Assembly (NCBI RefSeq): GCF_001561955.1
Contig: NZ_CP014223.1
Location: 2,728,001-2,792,000 of the forward strand
Direction: 5' to 3'
Source: Anaerotignum propionicum DSM 1682
Lineage (GTDB): Bacteria; Bacillota; Clostridia; Lachnospirales; Anaerotignaceae
DNA length: 64,000 nt
A program made the translations under genes and the position numbers. The notes beneath the pieces are model-generated. The model ran no database searches and was not told where the DNA came from. It saw only the letters and a program-made list of their open reading frames with translations. Every line of letters starts with the position of its first letter. The first letter of the stretch is position 1. Below, in pieces: positions 16,985-25,842 of this stretch.

Positions 16985-17599
16985 CTACTGCACATTTTTA
17001 TGCAGTGTAAATTTATTTTCCGTGCCGGATATTAACCGTTTTATATTTGCCCTATGGAGCCAAGTTGCCAAAACCGCCAATGCAGTAAAAATCACCACTG
17101 CTTCTGTAGGCATTCCTAGAAAATAGGCACTGATTGGTATAGAAATTGAAAATAAGATAGATCCCATAGAAATAAAACCTGAAAAAGCAACACCCATAAT
17201 TCCTATAGCTATGGTAATCACACCAAAGAATGGGGAAAATACAAATGTCAAGGATAGCACAAAGCCAATGGTGGAAGCAATGCCCTTGCCTCCTTTAAAT
17301 TTTAGATAAAATGGAAAGTCATGGCCTAAAATGGTTCCGGTACCTGCATAAATACCCGCCAACAAACTATCATCGGGAAAAATCAGTCTACAAAGAAAGA
17401 ATGCCACAACACCCTTCAGAATATCCCCAAGAAAAGTTGCCAGCCCTGCACGAAACCCCAGCACACGCAAGGCATTGGTTGTACCCAAATTCCCGCTTCC
17501 TTTTTTGCGCAAATCTGTTTTAGTAAGCTTTCCAACAATAAATCCCATGGAAATGCAGCCAATAAAATACCCGATTAGCAAACTAATGAGTCTAAACAT
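16985..17599 (-). CDS. plsY: Acyl-phosphate:glycerol-3-phosphate acyltransferase PlsY
   Basis: The 204-residue polytopic membrane enzyme transfers an acyl group from acyl-phosphate to glycerol-3-phosphate, making lysophosphatidic acid. Conserved motifs are KGSGNLGTTNALRVLG (residues about 34-50), GHDFPFYLKFKGGKGIAST (about 93-111) and a C-terminal WLHRANIKRL. The gene starts 1 bp after der ends and is followed by gpsA, the source of its acceptor substrate. der-plsY-gpsA is a widely conserved clostridial order. Confidence 0.96.
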   Translation of the reverse strand: MFRLISLLIGYFIGCISMGFIVGKLTKTDLRKKGSGNLGTTNALRVLGFRAGLATFLGDILKGVVAFFLCRLIFPDDSLLAGIYAGTGTILGHDFPFYLKFKGGKGIASTIGFVLSLTFVFSPFFGVITIAIGIMGVAFSGFISMGSILFSISIPISAYFLGMPTEAVVIFTALAVLATWLHRANIKRLISGTENKFTLHKNVQ

Positions 17600-17600
17600 A

Positions 17601-18926
17601 TCAATCCTTTTCCCCTTTTTCCCTCGCTATAAAATGAATCGGTGTGCCAACAAAGCCAAAAGCATCTCTCAATTGATTTTCTATATATCTACGATAGGAA
17701 AAATGGAATAATTCCTTTTCATTTACAAAAATAACAAAGGTTGGCGGCTTCACCGAAACCTGAGTCATATAATAAAGCTTTAACTGACGTCCCTTATCTG
17801 CTGGAGGTTGTTGCATCGCCATCGCCTCAATCAATACCTCATTTAACACGCCTGTGCTGATGCGCAAAGCGTGATTTTCGTGAACCATTTGGATTAATTC
17901 CAGCATTTTATTGATTCTCTGGCCATTTAGGGCAGATATAAATACCCTTGGTGCATAAGGCATATAAGCTAACTCATTACCAATATCCTTTAAATAGCTG
18001 TTCATGGTTTTATCATCTTTTTCAATGGAATCCCACTTATTTACCGCAACAATGGCAGCCTTGCCTCTTTCGTGGGCAATTCCTGCAATTTTGGTATCCT
18101 GATCGGTAATACCCTCGTTTGCATCAATCACCAAGATCGCCACATCACAGCGCTCCACCGCCGCAACGGCACGAATAATGCTGAAACGCTCAATTTCTTC
18201 TTTGATTTTGCTCTTGCGGCGCATTCCCGCTGTATCAATAAAGATATACTTTTTACCATCAATAGTAATGGGCGTATCAATGGCGTCTCTGGTTGTTCCG
18301 GGAATATTGCTTACAATTAAGCGATCTTCTCCAAGAATTTTGTTAATCAAAGAAGACTTCCCTACGTTTGGCTTTCCAATGATTGCAACACGAATGGCAT
18401 CTTCCTCTTCTCCCATGCCTGAAGCATCAGGAAAATGCTCCACAACCTGATCCAGCATGTCTCCAAGTCCCAAAGCCTGTCCAGCTGAAATAGGCATAGG
18501 ATCACCAATACCCAACTCATAAAATTCATAAATATCCAAAGTGTCTCGCTTAGTGCTGTCCACCTTATTTACTGCCAATACCACAGGCTTCTTGGTGCGG
18601 CGCAGCAGATTTGCCACCTGACGGTCATCATCTGTTACGCCTGTTTTTACATCAGTAACAAATAAAACAACATCGGCAGTTTCAATAGCGATTTCTGCCT
18701 GCTGTAAAATCTGTTTTTGAATAATTTCTTCAGAACCGATTTCCATACCACCGGTATCTATCAAAGTAAATTTATAGTTCAGCCATTCCACATCCGCATA
18801 GATACGGTCACGGGTTACACCGGGTGTATCTTGCACAATGGAGATTCTTTCTCCAGCTAAGCGGTTAAACAATGTAGATTTCCCTACATTGGGACGGCCA
18901 ACCACTGCTACGATTGGTCTACTCAT
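17601..18926 (-). CDS. der: Ribosome biogenesis GTPase Der (EngA)
   Basis: The 441-residue protein has two tandem Era-like GTPase domains: G1 motifs [12 protein letters not shown] (about residue 10) and [12 protein letters not shown] (about 185), with DTPG/DTAG, NKVD and NKWD, followed by a C-terminal KH-like domain (about 355-441). Der is essential for assembly of the 50S ribosomal subunit. Length and motifs are complete. It is the first gene of the der-plsY-gpsA operon, behind a promoter at 19012-19041. Confidence 0.97.
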   Translation of the reverse strand: MSRPIVAVVGRPNVGKSTLFNRLAGERISIVQDTPGVTRDRIYADVEWLNYKFTLIDTGGMEIGSEEIIQKQILQQAEIAIETADVVLFVTDVKTGVTDDDRQVANLLRRTKKPVVLAVNKVDSTKRDTLDIYEFYELGIGDPMPISAGQALGLGDMLDQVVEHFPDASGMGEEEDAIRVAIIGKPNVGKSSLINKILGEDRLIVSNIPGTTRDAIDTPITIDGKKYIFIDTAGMRRKSKIKEEIERFSIIRAVAAVERCDVAILVIDANEGITDQDTKIAGIAHERGKAAIVAVNKWDSIEKDDKTMNSYLKDIGNELAYMPYAPRVFISALNGQRINKMLELIQMVHENHALRISTGVLNEVLIEAMAMQQPPADKGRQLKLYYMTQVSVKPPTFVIFVNEKELFHFSYRRYIENQLRDAFGFVGTPIHFIAREKGEKD

Positions 18927-19011
18927 AATGATTCCTCCATATTTCTCTCTATCGCAAATAAATTCTTTTTTGCATTAATTAGGTAAATTCAGCCTTAAAA
19001 GCCACTTTAGG

Positions 19012-19041
19012 ATTATACCACAGTATTCTTTCCAAATACAA
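19012..19041 (-). promoter_or_regulatory. Promoter of the der-plsY-gpsA operon
   Basis: TTGTAT (19041-19036), an 18-base spacer, TATAAT (19017-19012). Confidence 0.7.
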
Positions 19042-19058
19042 TAGCACATCTCTTGTTT

Positions 19059-19868
19059 TCAGCCCTTAAGCTCCATAATACCTGCCATTACACCCCTGTC
19101 TTCTCTCATCTTTCTGTGGGAATAAAAACGCTCTGTGTCACACATGGTACAAAGTCCCGCAATTTCAATGTTTTTCACACCCATGTTCTCCAACAAACGA
19201 CGGTTTGTCTCCCAAAGATCAATGCGATATTTCCCATCTTCCTTGGGGTCATCAAAGATAATTTCCTCAGCAAAGGCTATGTTTTTGCGAAACAGCTCCA
19301 CCACTGGAGCATCCACCTGAAAACAGCATTTCCCAATGGATGGGCCAATTGCCGCAACCACATTTTCAGGTTCTGTCCCAAATGCATCTATCATTGCTTG
19401 TAAGGTATGCTCCGCCATGCGGTTTCCTGTGCCCATCCACCCGCAATGTGCCATTCCGATGGCTTTTCCCTTAATATCCAACAAAAAAACAGGAACACAA
19501 TCCGCCCCAAAAATCACCAATGGGATATTGGGCTCATTGGTAATCAATCCGTCCACATCGAAATATTCCCGTTCCCGCAAAACACCCTTGCCTCTGTCTC
19601 CCGCTGTAATTTGTCGCACGTTTGTGGTATGGGTCTGTTGGGAGGTCACATAGTTCTCTTTGGAAAAACCCATAACATCCCCAAGAATCTCATAATTTTT
19701 CAAAACCAGCTCTTTGTCCTCACCTCTGGTTAAGCCCATATTCATCGTAGCATAAAAACCCTTGCTTACTCCGCCACGCCTCGTTGTAAAACAATGCTTT
19801 ACCATATCCGTTTGATTCAGATTGTCAAAAATTACGACTTCCACTTCTCCCAATTTTTCTATTTTCAT
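19059..19868 (-). CDS. pgeF: Peptidoglycan editing factor PgeF (laccase-domain protein)
   Basis: The 269-residue member of the YfiH/multicopper polyphenol oxidase-like family has conserved metal-site motifs TSQQTHTTNVR, FGADCVPVFLLD, MAHCGWMGTGN and the C-terminal CTMCDTERFYSHRK. The family is known to hydrolyse mis-incorporated amino acids from muropeptide precursors (L-Ser instead of L-Ala), and some members have purine nucleoside activity. The usual HAGWRGT is HCGWMGTG here. The gene begins 10 bp after the rnhB-yraN fusion, so they are cotranscribed. Confidence 0.9.
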   Translation of the reverse strand: MKIEKLGEVEVVIFDNLNQTDMVKHCFTTRRGGVSKGFYATMNMGLTRGEDKELVLKNYEILGDVMGFSKENYVTSQQTHTTNVRQITAGDRGKGVLREREYFDVDGLITNEPNIPLVIFGADCVPVFLLDIKGKAIGMAHCGWMGTGNRMAEHTLQAMIDAFGTEPENVVAAIGPSIGKCCFQVDAPVVELFRKNIAFAEEIIFDDPKEDGKYRIDLWETNRRLLENMGVKNIEIAGLCTMCDTERFYSHRKMREDRGVMAGIMELKG

Positions 19869-19878
19869 AGCCCACTCC

Positions 19879-21003
19879 TTATGCTATCCAAAACGCATTC
19901 TCCGTATAACGAAAAAACGTTTTTCCATTCTCCTCTAAGACCTCTGCAACATCAAAACGAAAATCACCATCTAAGGCATATTCTGCGATATATGCCTTTG
20001 CTGTGCGAATGATATGCTCCTGCTTACGTTGATTCACCGCCTCGCAAGGCTCACCCTTTTTTCGTCCCGCCCTATATTTTACTTCGGTAAAGATGATGTA
20101 TGTATCCTTTTTTGCAATAATATCAATTTCTCCCCCTTGGATACGATAATTTCTAGCCAAAATTTCATACCCCAGACGGCGCATCTCTTTGACTGCCATT
20201 TCCTCACCAATGGCACCTTTGGTTTGATTATCTTCAGGATTCGCAAAATTTTTTACGAAGCTCTTTCGATGTATGGGGCAAAGGCCATGAACACGAATGC
20301 CTGCAATATGCTCCGTTGATCCATATCCTTTATTGGAAGCAAAACCATACCCAGGATACAGCGCCTCATAAGCTTCCATCAGCCTATCACGGTATACCTT
20401 CGCAACAATGCTTGCCGCACCAATGGAAAGACTTTTTGCATCCCCTTTTATAATGCCCTTTTGTGGAATAAAAATTTCAGGAATCGTCACCGCATCTGCC
20501 AAAATAAACCTTGGCACAGGGTTTAACTGAGTAAGTGCCTCTCGCATTGCCTCATAAGTTGCCTGCAAAATATTGATTTCATCGATTCTCTCCCAAGAAA
20601 CCACACCAATTCCATAAGAAACTGCTTTTTCTAAAATCTCTTCATAAAGACTTTCTCGTTTTTTTGCAGAAAGCTTTTTAGAATCATCCACACCCTCAAT
20701 CAAACAGTTTTTAGGTAAAATTACCGCTGCCGCAACAACAGGCCCCGCCAATGAACCACGGCCAACCTCGTCCACTCCGGCGACCAAATCAAACCCCTGG
20801 GCATAACAAGCCCTTTCATATTCCAATAAGGCATCCAAACGCAATTGCTCTTTTTCAAAGGCGGCTCTTCTTTTCAAGGCCGAAGCAACGACCAATTGGA
20901 CTCCCTTTCTCTCATCTGTTTCAAATGCTCCTACAGCTTGATGTAATTCCTCCAAGGGGCATTGCTCTAAATATTCTTTGATTTCCTTTATTGATTGCAT
21001 CAT
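19879..21003 (-). CDS. rnhB: Ribonuclease HII fused to a YraN/UPF0102 domain
   Basis: The 374-residue protein is clearly two domains. Residues about 1-65 form a helical RnhB leader segment, and about 70-255 are RNase HII with the DEVGRG motif (AGVDEVGRGSLAGP), VDDSKKLS and HRKSF. From about 260 the YraN (UPF0102, endonuclease-like) domain follows with GAIGEEMAVKEMRRLGYEILARN, GGEIDII and EVKYR. RNase HII removes RNA from RNA-DNA hybrids and misincorporated ribonucleotides; YraN function is unknown. These are usually separate adjacent genes. ATG 21027 lies inside the -10 box and lacks a ribosome binding site, so ATG 21003 (after AAGGCGGG) was chosen. Confidence 0.93.
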   Translation of the reverse strand: MMQSIKEIKEYLEQCPLEELHQAVGAFETDERKGVQLVVASALKRRAAFEKEQLRLDALLEYERACYAQGFDLVAGVDEVGRGSLAGPVVAAAVILPKNCLIEGVDDSKKLSAKKRESLYEEILEKAVSYGIGVVSWERIDEINILQATYEAMREALTQLNPVPRFILADAVTIPEIFIPQKGIIKGDAKSLSIGAASIVAKVYRDRLMEAYEALYPGYGFASNKGYGSTEHIAGIRVHGLCPIHRKSFVKNFANPEDNQTKGAIGEEMAVKEMRRLGYEILARNYRIQGGEIDIIAKKDTYIIFTEVKYRAGRKKGEPCEAVNQRKQEHIIRTAKAYIAEYALDGDFRFDVAEVLEENGKTFFRYTENAFWIA

Positions 21004-21025
21004 CCGTCCCGCCTTTCCTAAAATC

Positions 21026-21031
21026 ATTATA
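21026..21031 (-). promoter_or_regulatory. Extended -10 promoter of rnhB-yraN/pgeF
   Basis: TGGTATAAT on the minus strand; no good -35 was seen. Its position places the first in-frame ATG at 21027 upstream of transcription, supporting the 21003 start. Confidence 0.55.
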
Positions 21032-21039
21032 CCATAAAA

Positions 21040-21343
21040 TAGGACAGATGCGGTAAAGCCCTATGGTGAAAATTTCAGGCCACAATATAAATGGTAGAGT
21101 GCTCTCTTTTTCCAGTGACAAAATATCTTTTTACCCTATATTTTCAGCTTGACGCCTTATGTCAGCAGAGAAATTTTACGATAAGAAGTGGGCTGTGAAT
21201 GAATGTGAAGAGTTTAAATAAAAACTCTTGGTAGAAATGGATAACTAGGAAACAAAATAATATTCCCTTATGATATTATTATTTCGTCAATGAAAGTACA
21301 TTGGTTAAAAAATTTCAAATCATATCAGGAGCAAGAAAATACA
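21040..21343. other. Intergenic region, nothing recognised
   Basis: No coding frame with a start signal, no repeat and no recognised RNA was seen on either strand. Confidence 0.5.
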
Positions 21344-21380
21344 CAAAAAGAGGTGTCCGCATATCATAGGGGGCCACCTC
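21344..21380 (-). terminator. Intrinsic terminator downstream of the DUF1622 gene
   Basis: On the minus strand GAGGTGGCC pairs with GGACACCTC (one mismatch), followed by TTTTTGTG. It lies about 260 bp after the DUF1622 stop, leaving an unusually long 3' segment (21381-21636) in which no gene was recognised. Confidence 0.7.
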
Positions 21381-21636
21381 CTCTGTACACTCATTTAAAT
21401 CAAAAGTGATAATTATAAAAGACAAGTGCTGTAACATTATTCATTGTATTTGACTGGAAAACAGTGCTGTTTTAAGTTAATCTTCTGTTCAGCAAGTTTA
21501 CTTAGAATGGTCTAAAACCGGAATATTGGAAAATCTGCTGCTATTGCCTCAAATTTTAAAGACAAGAAAATTTTTGTTTCCTTTAAAAACGAAAACTTCA
21601 AGCAACATCTTCTATGGATATCTCCCCACAGGATAT

Positions 21637-21948
21637 TCAGTGTTCTTCGTTTTTAATCGCCCAATGAATCATAAAGGCTAGGGCTGCTCGCAGTATAATA
21701 ATACCGCCAATAATTAGAATTTCGGAGAAATCATGGACAATAACTGTACGTAAAATTTCTCCCCCAAGCTTGAACTCAAGTGCCATGGCCATTCCTCTTG
21801 AGAGATTTAGGCGGGTATGGGGGTCTCGACGAATGTAATTATATATCCCCCTGGCACCAGCTATAATCATGATTCCCACACCAACAAACTCGAACATTAA
21901 AATCGCCGATTCCGTAAGCATAATTAAATATTCTCGCAAAAATATCAT
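21637..21948 (-). CDS. DUF1622 family membrane protein
   Basis: The 103-residue protein has three predicted membrane helices. It matches the DUF1622 pattern: EFVGVGIMIIAGARGIYNYIRR, RGMAMALEFKLGGEILRTVI and the C-terminal HDFSEILIIGGIIILRAALAFMIHWAIKNE. Function is unknown; the family is widespread in bacteria. ATG 21948 has AAGGAG eight bases upstream. It appears to be monocistronic. Confidence 0.85.
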   Translation of the reverse strand: MIFLREYLIMLTESAILMFEFVGVGIMIIAGARGIYNYIRRDPHTRLNLSRGMAMALEFKLGGEILRTVIVHDFSEILIIGGIIILRAALAFMIHWAIKNEEH

Positions 21949-22143
21949 TGCAACAACTCCTTTTTAAAAAATTTTTCATAAGTGTATCATTATTCACGTC
22001 AAAAATCTACTTTTTTCGTGCATTTTTTAAAATTTCCTTTATTTTTCACAAAAATAATAAAAATATTTACCAAATCACCAGCTTTAAATCGACATTTTGC
22101 ACAAAAAAAATAAGTTTACTTTTCAAAATAATTCCAATTTTAG

Positions 22144-22315
22144 TTGACATAATGAATCCATGAAAAATACTCTTTGAGGTTGCTTATATCTTTATTAATC
22201 GAAAAAAGAAAGGTGTTCCATAACTACCAACGAATTTTGAATCTGTTCCCCTTCCTTTTTCCAAAAAAAGCCCCCCGAAAATGCTACATACGCATCCTCG
22301 GGGGGCTTTCTTTTA
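22144..22315 (+). ncRNA. Candidate small RNA between divergent DUF1622 gene and RNase J
   Basis: A plus-strand promoter-like pair (TTGACA 22144-22149, a 16-base spacer, AATACT 22166-22171) is followed about 95 bp later by a very strong terminator (22263-22315). The roughly 135-nt interval has no open frame with a ribosome binding site. It is not 6S RNA or any RNA I recognise. It may be only the RNase J terminator beside a chance promoter. Confidence 0.25.
22263..22315. terminator. Bidirectional terminator after RNase J
   Basis: GCCCCCCGA (22270-22278) pairs with TCGGGGGGC (22298-22306). T runs lie on both sides (TTTCTTTT on plus, TTTTTTT on minus), so it can end transcription in both directions. 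Confidence 0.9.
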
Positions 22316-23995
22316 TACGTCCATGATAATTGGTAAAATCATGGGGCTTCTTTTTGTTTTCTGCCAGAGGAAATTTTTCAGTGTATCTTTAATGACACCC
22401 TTAATATAATTCCAACTGGTTATATTCTTTTCTTCGCAATCCAGTAATGCTTCCAGCACCACTTTTTTCGCTTCATCCATCAGGTCCTCCGCTACACGAA
22501 CGTATACAAAACCTCTGGAAATAATATCGGGCCCAGCAACAATGGTACCACTCTCCCGATCCAAGGTGACAACTACCACCATCAAACCGTCCTGAGATAA
22601 GTGCTTTCTGTCTCGCAATACAATGTTACCAACATCACCAACACCCAGCCCATCTACCATAACACGACCGGCAGGTACTGTACCGTTAACCTTGGCCTCA
22701 TTGCGTGTCACTTCCAACACTTCACCCAATTTCATAATGAAGATGTTATTTTTATCTAAGCCCATGGAAAGCGCTAAATCCTTATGGCATGAAAGATGCA
22801 TAAATTCACCATGCACAGGCATAAAGAATTTGGGTTTTGTTAACGCAAGCATCAACTTAAGCTCCTCTTGTCTCGCATGACCGGAAACGTGGATTTCTTC
22901 CATATCTCCGTAAATTACATTTGCGCCCTTCTTCAAAAGCTCATTTATAACACGGGTAACATTCTTTTCATTACCGGGTATTGCCGATGCACTGATGATA
23001 ATTTTATCTTCAGGCTTCACGTTTACCTGCTTATGCTCATTCATCGCAATTCTGGTGAGGGCAGACATGGTTTCACCCTGACTGCCGGTGGTGATAATCA
23101 CAAGCTGTTCATCTTTATAGTTTTTAATTTCGCCAATATCAATCAGTGTGCGAGGGGGAATGGCCAAATATTCTAACTCGGAAGCAGTTTTCACTGCATT
23201 GACCATACTTCTGCCGATAATGGCAACCTTACGTCCATACATATAAGCAGCGTTTACCACCTGCTGTATTCGATGGATGTTGGACGAGAATGTTGCAACC
23301 ATAATGCGGTTTTTGGGAGTATCCTCAAAAATTTTCTCAAAAACCTTACCAACGTTCTTTTCAGACATAGTGAAGCCTTTTCTTTCCGCATTGGTACTAT
23401 CACTCATTAACAGAAGAACGCCTTCTTTTCCTAACTCTCCAAAACGCTGTAGGTCAATAATTTCCCCATCAATGGGTGTATAATCCACCTTGAAATCTCC
23501 CGTGTGCACAACCGTTCCGATGGGTGTATGAATTGCCAGCGCCACGGAATCAGCAATGGAGTGATTGGTGTGGATGAATTCCACATTAAACTGACCCAAA
23601 TTCACCCGCTCTCTTGGAACAACGGTATGCAAAACAGTTTTATCCAGCATTTTGTGTTCTCTTAGTTTGTTTTCCAACAGCCCTAAGGTTAATAGCGTAC
23701 CAAATACAGGTACATTCAGCTGTTTCAGAATATAAGGTAATGCACCAATATGATCCTCATGACCATGGGTCAGTACAATACCCCTTACTTTGTCTATGTT
23801 TTTGATCAGATAAGTTACATCGGGGATAACCAAGTCAATTCCCAGCATGTCATCCTCAGGGAATGCCAGACCACAGTCAATGACCATAATATCATTACCA
23901 TATTCAAGCATGGTCATATTTTTCCCGATTTCTTCTAACCCACCCAATGCGGCAATCTTAAGCTTTGCCTTGGGTTTTGGTTTTCTTCCTGCCAA
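22313..23995 (-). CDS. rnj: Ribonuclease J
   Basis: The 560-residue metallo-beta-lactamase/beta-CASP ribonuclease has the metal motif LTHGHEDHIGALP (about residue 80), NHSIADS, HTGDFKVD, a beta-CASP domain (about 210-370), the HVSGHARQEELKLM motif, MPVHGEFMHL, and a C-terminal domain. RNase J has 5'-3' exonuclease and endonuclease activity and drives mRNA decay and rRNA maturation in Firmicutes. The frame could start at GTG 24004, but that is only one base from AAGGAGG; TTG 23995 is nine bases away and gives LAGRKPKPKAKL, so 23995 is preferred. A long leader region with hairpins precedes it. Confidence 0.95.
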   Translation of the reverse strand: MAGRKPKPKAKLKIAALGGLEEIGKNMTMLEYGNDIMVIDCGLAFPEDDMLGIDLVIPDVTYLIKNIDKVRGIVLTHGHEDHIGALPYILKQLNVPVFGTLLTLGLLENKLREHKMLDKTVLHTVVPRERVNLGQFNVEFIHTNHSIADSVALAIHTPIGTVVHTGDFKVDYTPIDGEIIDLQRFGELGKEGVLLLMSDSTNAERKGFTMSEKNVGKVFEKIFEDTPKNRIMVATFSSNIHRIQQVVNAAYMYGRKVAIIGRSMVNAVKTASELEYLAIPPRTLIDIGEIKNYKDEQLVIITTGSQGETMSALTRIAMNEHKQVNVKPEDKIIISASAIPGNEKNVTRVINELLKKGANVIYGDMEEIHVSGHARQEELKLMLALTKPKFFMPVHGEFMHLSCHKDLALSMGLDKNNIFIMKLGEVLEVTRNEAKVNGTVPAGRVMVDGLGVGDVGNIVLRDRKHLSQDGLMVVVVTLDRESGTIVAGPDIISRGFVYVRVAEDLMDEAKKVVLEALLDCEEKNITSWNYIKGVIKDTLKNFLWQKTKRSPMILPIIMDV

Positions 23996-24039
23996 AAAAC
24001 ACACCTCCTTTTCATTTCATTTTCCGTTTTCCTTATTTC

Positions 24040-24120
24040 TTAATTATGCCGCAAAAAAGCGGAGTTTAAACCGCAAAAACAAAACCCTATACAAATAAAA
24101 AGCTTTTAATTTGTATTTTG
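24040..24120 (-). promoter_or_regulatory. Hairpin-rich segment upstream of RNase J
   Basis: Two structures are visible. A 28-bp imperfect palindrome spans 24089-24116 (ATACAAAT arms around AAGCTT, one mismatched pair). A three-part CCGC/GCGG/CCGC set lies at 24049-24052, 24059-24062 and 24071-24074, in which the central element can pair with either neighbour. One of these stems is followed on the minus strand by TTTTTT. It could be an old terminator, an operator or a leader attenuator. Confidence 0.35.
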
Positions 24121-24694
24121 GGTATACATAAAAAGGGCAGTCACCAGCATTTTTTTGAAAGCATCTCTCTCGCTACACGCTTTCTCCCTAGAGGCTCTGC
24201 CAAATCCTATGTAGATTGTTCTCTTTCTTTTCACGCACATGATGATTCGGCAGTAAGCCTTTCATCTATCGTAAACGCAAATTTCGTAGCGTCTTAGATC
24301 AAATTGTTATATAATTTTTTTTGCAGTGCCATTTTAATCAGCATAAAGCTGCCATTAAAATAAACTGCATTTCTCCTAAACCCCTGTCCAAATAAACGGA
24401 GTTTACCAATAAAGCTCCCATATATATTATTTATTGTATGCTGCTCATATAGTAAGGGGAGAAAATCACCTTTTTCATCAAGCTTTTACTAACATAAAAG
24501 GCATTACTTATAAGCATTCCTCCTGAAAAAGGAATGCATGTAAAGTTTTGTTAAAAAAATACCTATTGAAAAGTATCATTCTTTCATATAAAAGGAGCTT
24601 TCACAAGAGATAGGTCTGGAAATCCTGATTCCAATCACACTCTCCCTGCTTCACGCAAAATTAACTCACTTGTTCTTTATTATACAACATCAAC
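24121..24694. other. Long intergenic region without a supported gene
   Basis: About 570 bp. A short minus-strand frame near 24120-24235 (reading ...IYIGFGRASREKACSERD...) looks weakly coding but has no ribosome binding site. A GCATTCC/GGAATGC hairpin lies at about 24509-24532. No known RNA was recognised. Confidence 0.4.
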
Positions 24695-24997
24695 TTAGTC
24701 AATTTCCACTTCGTAGTCGTCGCCCTTTTGTGCGAATAGGTCTGCCACACGGTCAAATTCTGCATCATCCTCAACCATTTCGTAGGTAACATCATCTGTA
24801 TTAATTGAAGTTTCCTTCAAAATCAGGGCTTCTGCCTCATCATCATCAATCAATTCCGTTTCAACAACCAGTAAATAACGCTCGCCACCACAAGCTACAT
24901 TATCGATAATAGAAAACTCAACTTCAGAACCATCTTCAGCGGTCATTGTCACGGTTTCAAACTCATATTCATTTACTTCTTCAAAAATATCTGCCAT
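24695..24997 (-). CDS. DUF1292 domain protein (YrzB-like)
   Basis: The 100-residue acidic protein has the DUF1292 pattern TVTMTAEDGSEVEFSIIDNVACGGERYLLVV ... YEMVEDDAEFDRVADLF. Function is unknown. The family almost always sits after ireB (UPF0297) and ruvX in Firmicutes, exactly as here (37 bp after ruvX). Low pI and small size suggest a soluble cytoplasmic protein. Confidence 0.9.
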   Translation of the reverse strand: MADIFEEVNEYEFETVTMTAEDGSEVEFSIIDNVACGGERYLLVVETELIDDDEAEALILKETSINTDDVTYEMVEDDAEFDRVADLFAQKGDDYEVEID

Positions 24998-25033
24998 TTA
25001 ATCTAGCTCCTTTACATTCCGTCTGCCACAGGC

Positions 25034-25462
25034 TTATCCTCTGTTTCTGCTATCCAAATAGCCTTGAAGGATATGCACAGCAGCCATCTTATCAATCACA
25101 CTTTTTCGCTTCTCATGGCTTAGCGCCGCCTCACGCAACGCCCGCTCAGCGGCAATGGTACTAAAGCGTTCATCCCATAAAACAAGTTCTATATTGGGAA
25201 AACGTCTCTCAATGCGCTCTGCAAAAGCCTTGGTCTTAATACAGCGTTCTCCTTCGGAGTTATCCAAGTTTTTGGGATAGCCCATAACAATAACCTCAGG
25301 CTGATACTCCTCTGCCAATTCTGACAAACGCTTTAAGCTCTTCTTATATTCGCCAGGGTTATCCCTACGGATAATTTCCACACCCTGCGCTGTCCACCCC
25401 AAGGGATCACTCACCGCAACCCCAATGGTTTTATCGCCATAATCTAATCCTAAAATTCGCAA
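25034..25462 (-). CDS. ruvX: Putative pre-16S rRNA nuclease / Holliday junction resolvase YqgF
   Basis: The 142-residue RNase H-fold protein has MRILGLDYGDKTIGVAVSD with the first catalytic Asp, VMGYPKNLDNSEGER, and LWDERFSTIAAERAL followed by DKMAAVHILQGYLD. YqgF acts in 16S rRNA 5' end maturation in several bacteria; a junction resolvase role was proposed earlier. It lies 15 bp after ireB, in the conserved ireB-ruvX-DUF1292 operon. Confidence 0.93.
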   Translation of the reverse strand: MRILGLDYGDKTIGVAVSDPLGWTAQGVEIIRRDNPGEYKKSLKRLSELAEEYQPEVIVMGYPKNLDNSEGERCIKTKAFAERIERRFPNIELVLWDERFSTIAAERALREAALSHEKRKSVIDKMAAVHILQGYLDSRNRG

Positions 25463-25477
25463 ATAGGTTCCTCTTTC

Positions 25478-25738
25478 TTATTCATTACGATTCATGTAGT
25501 CCTTTACCAATTCTTCCAGCAGTTCATCTCGCTCCAATTTACGAATCATTACACGGGCATTCATATAGCTGGTGATATAGGTAGGATCTCCGGATAAAAT
25601 ATATCCGACAATCTGATTTACGGGGTTATATCCTTTTTCCTTCAAAGCCGTACTAACAGCGATGAGGATCTTTTTTGCTTCATTCTCGGGTTCTTTTTCT
25701 ACTCTACCAAAATATTGTGTTTCGTTGATATTACTCAT
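25478..25738 (-). CDS. ireB: IreB family regulatory phosphoprotein (UPF0297)
   Basis: The 86-residue helical protein has [63 protein letters not shown], a near-complete match to the IreB/UPF0297 family. In Enterococcus IreB is phosphorylated on N-terminal threonines by the PASTA kinase IreK and controls cephalosporin resistance; here Thr at NETQYF could serve. A GTG at 25747 opens the frame, but GGGGAG upstream fits ATG 25738. First gene of the ireB-ruvX-DUF1292 operon. Confidence 0.93.
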   Translation of the reverse strand: MSNINETQYFGRVEKEPENEAKKILIAVSTALKEKGYNPVNQIVGYILSGDPTYITSYMNARVMIRKLERDELLEELVKDYMNRNE

Positions 25739-25842
25739 ACTTCTCACTCCCCACCCACTTGATCCATTCGCTCTTCTTATTATCTTACTTCATCATAATA
25801 TAAACCAAAGCGGATTGCAACTATATTATCTTTACAGAATAA

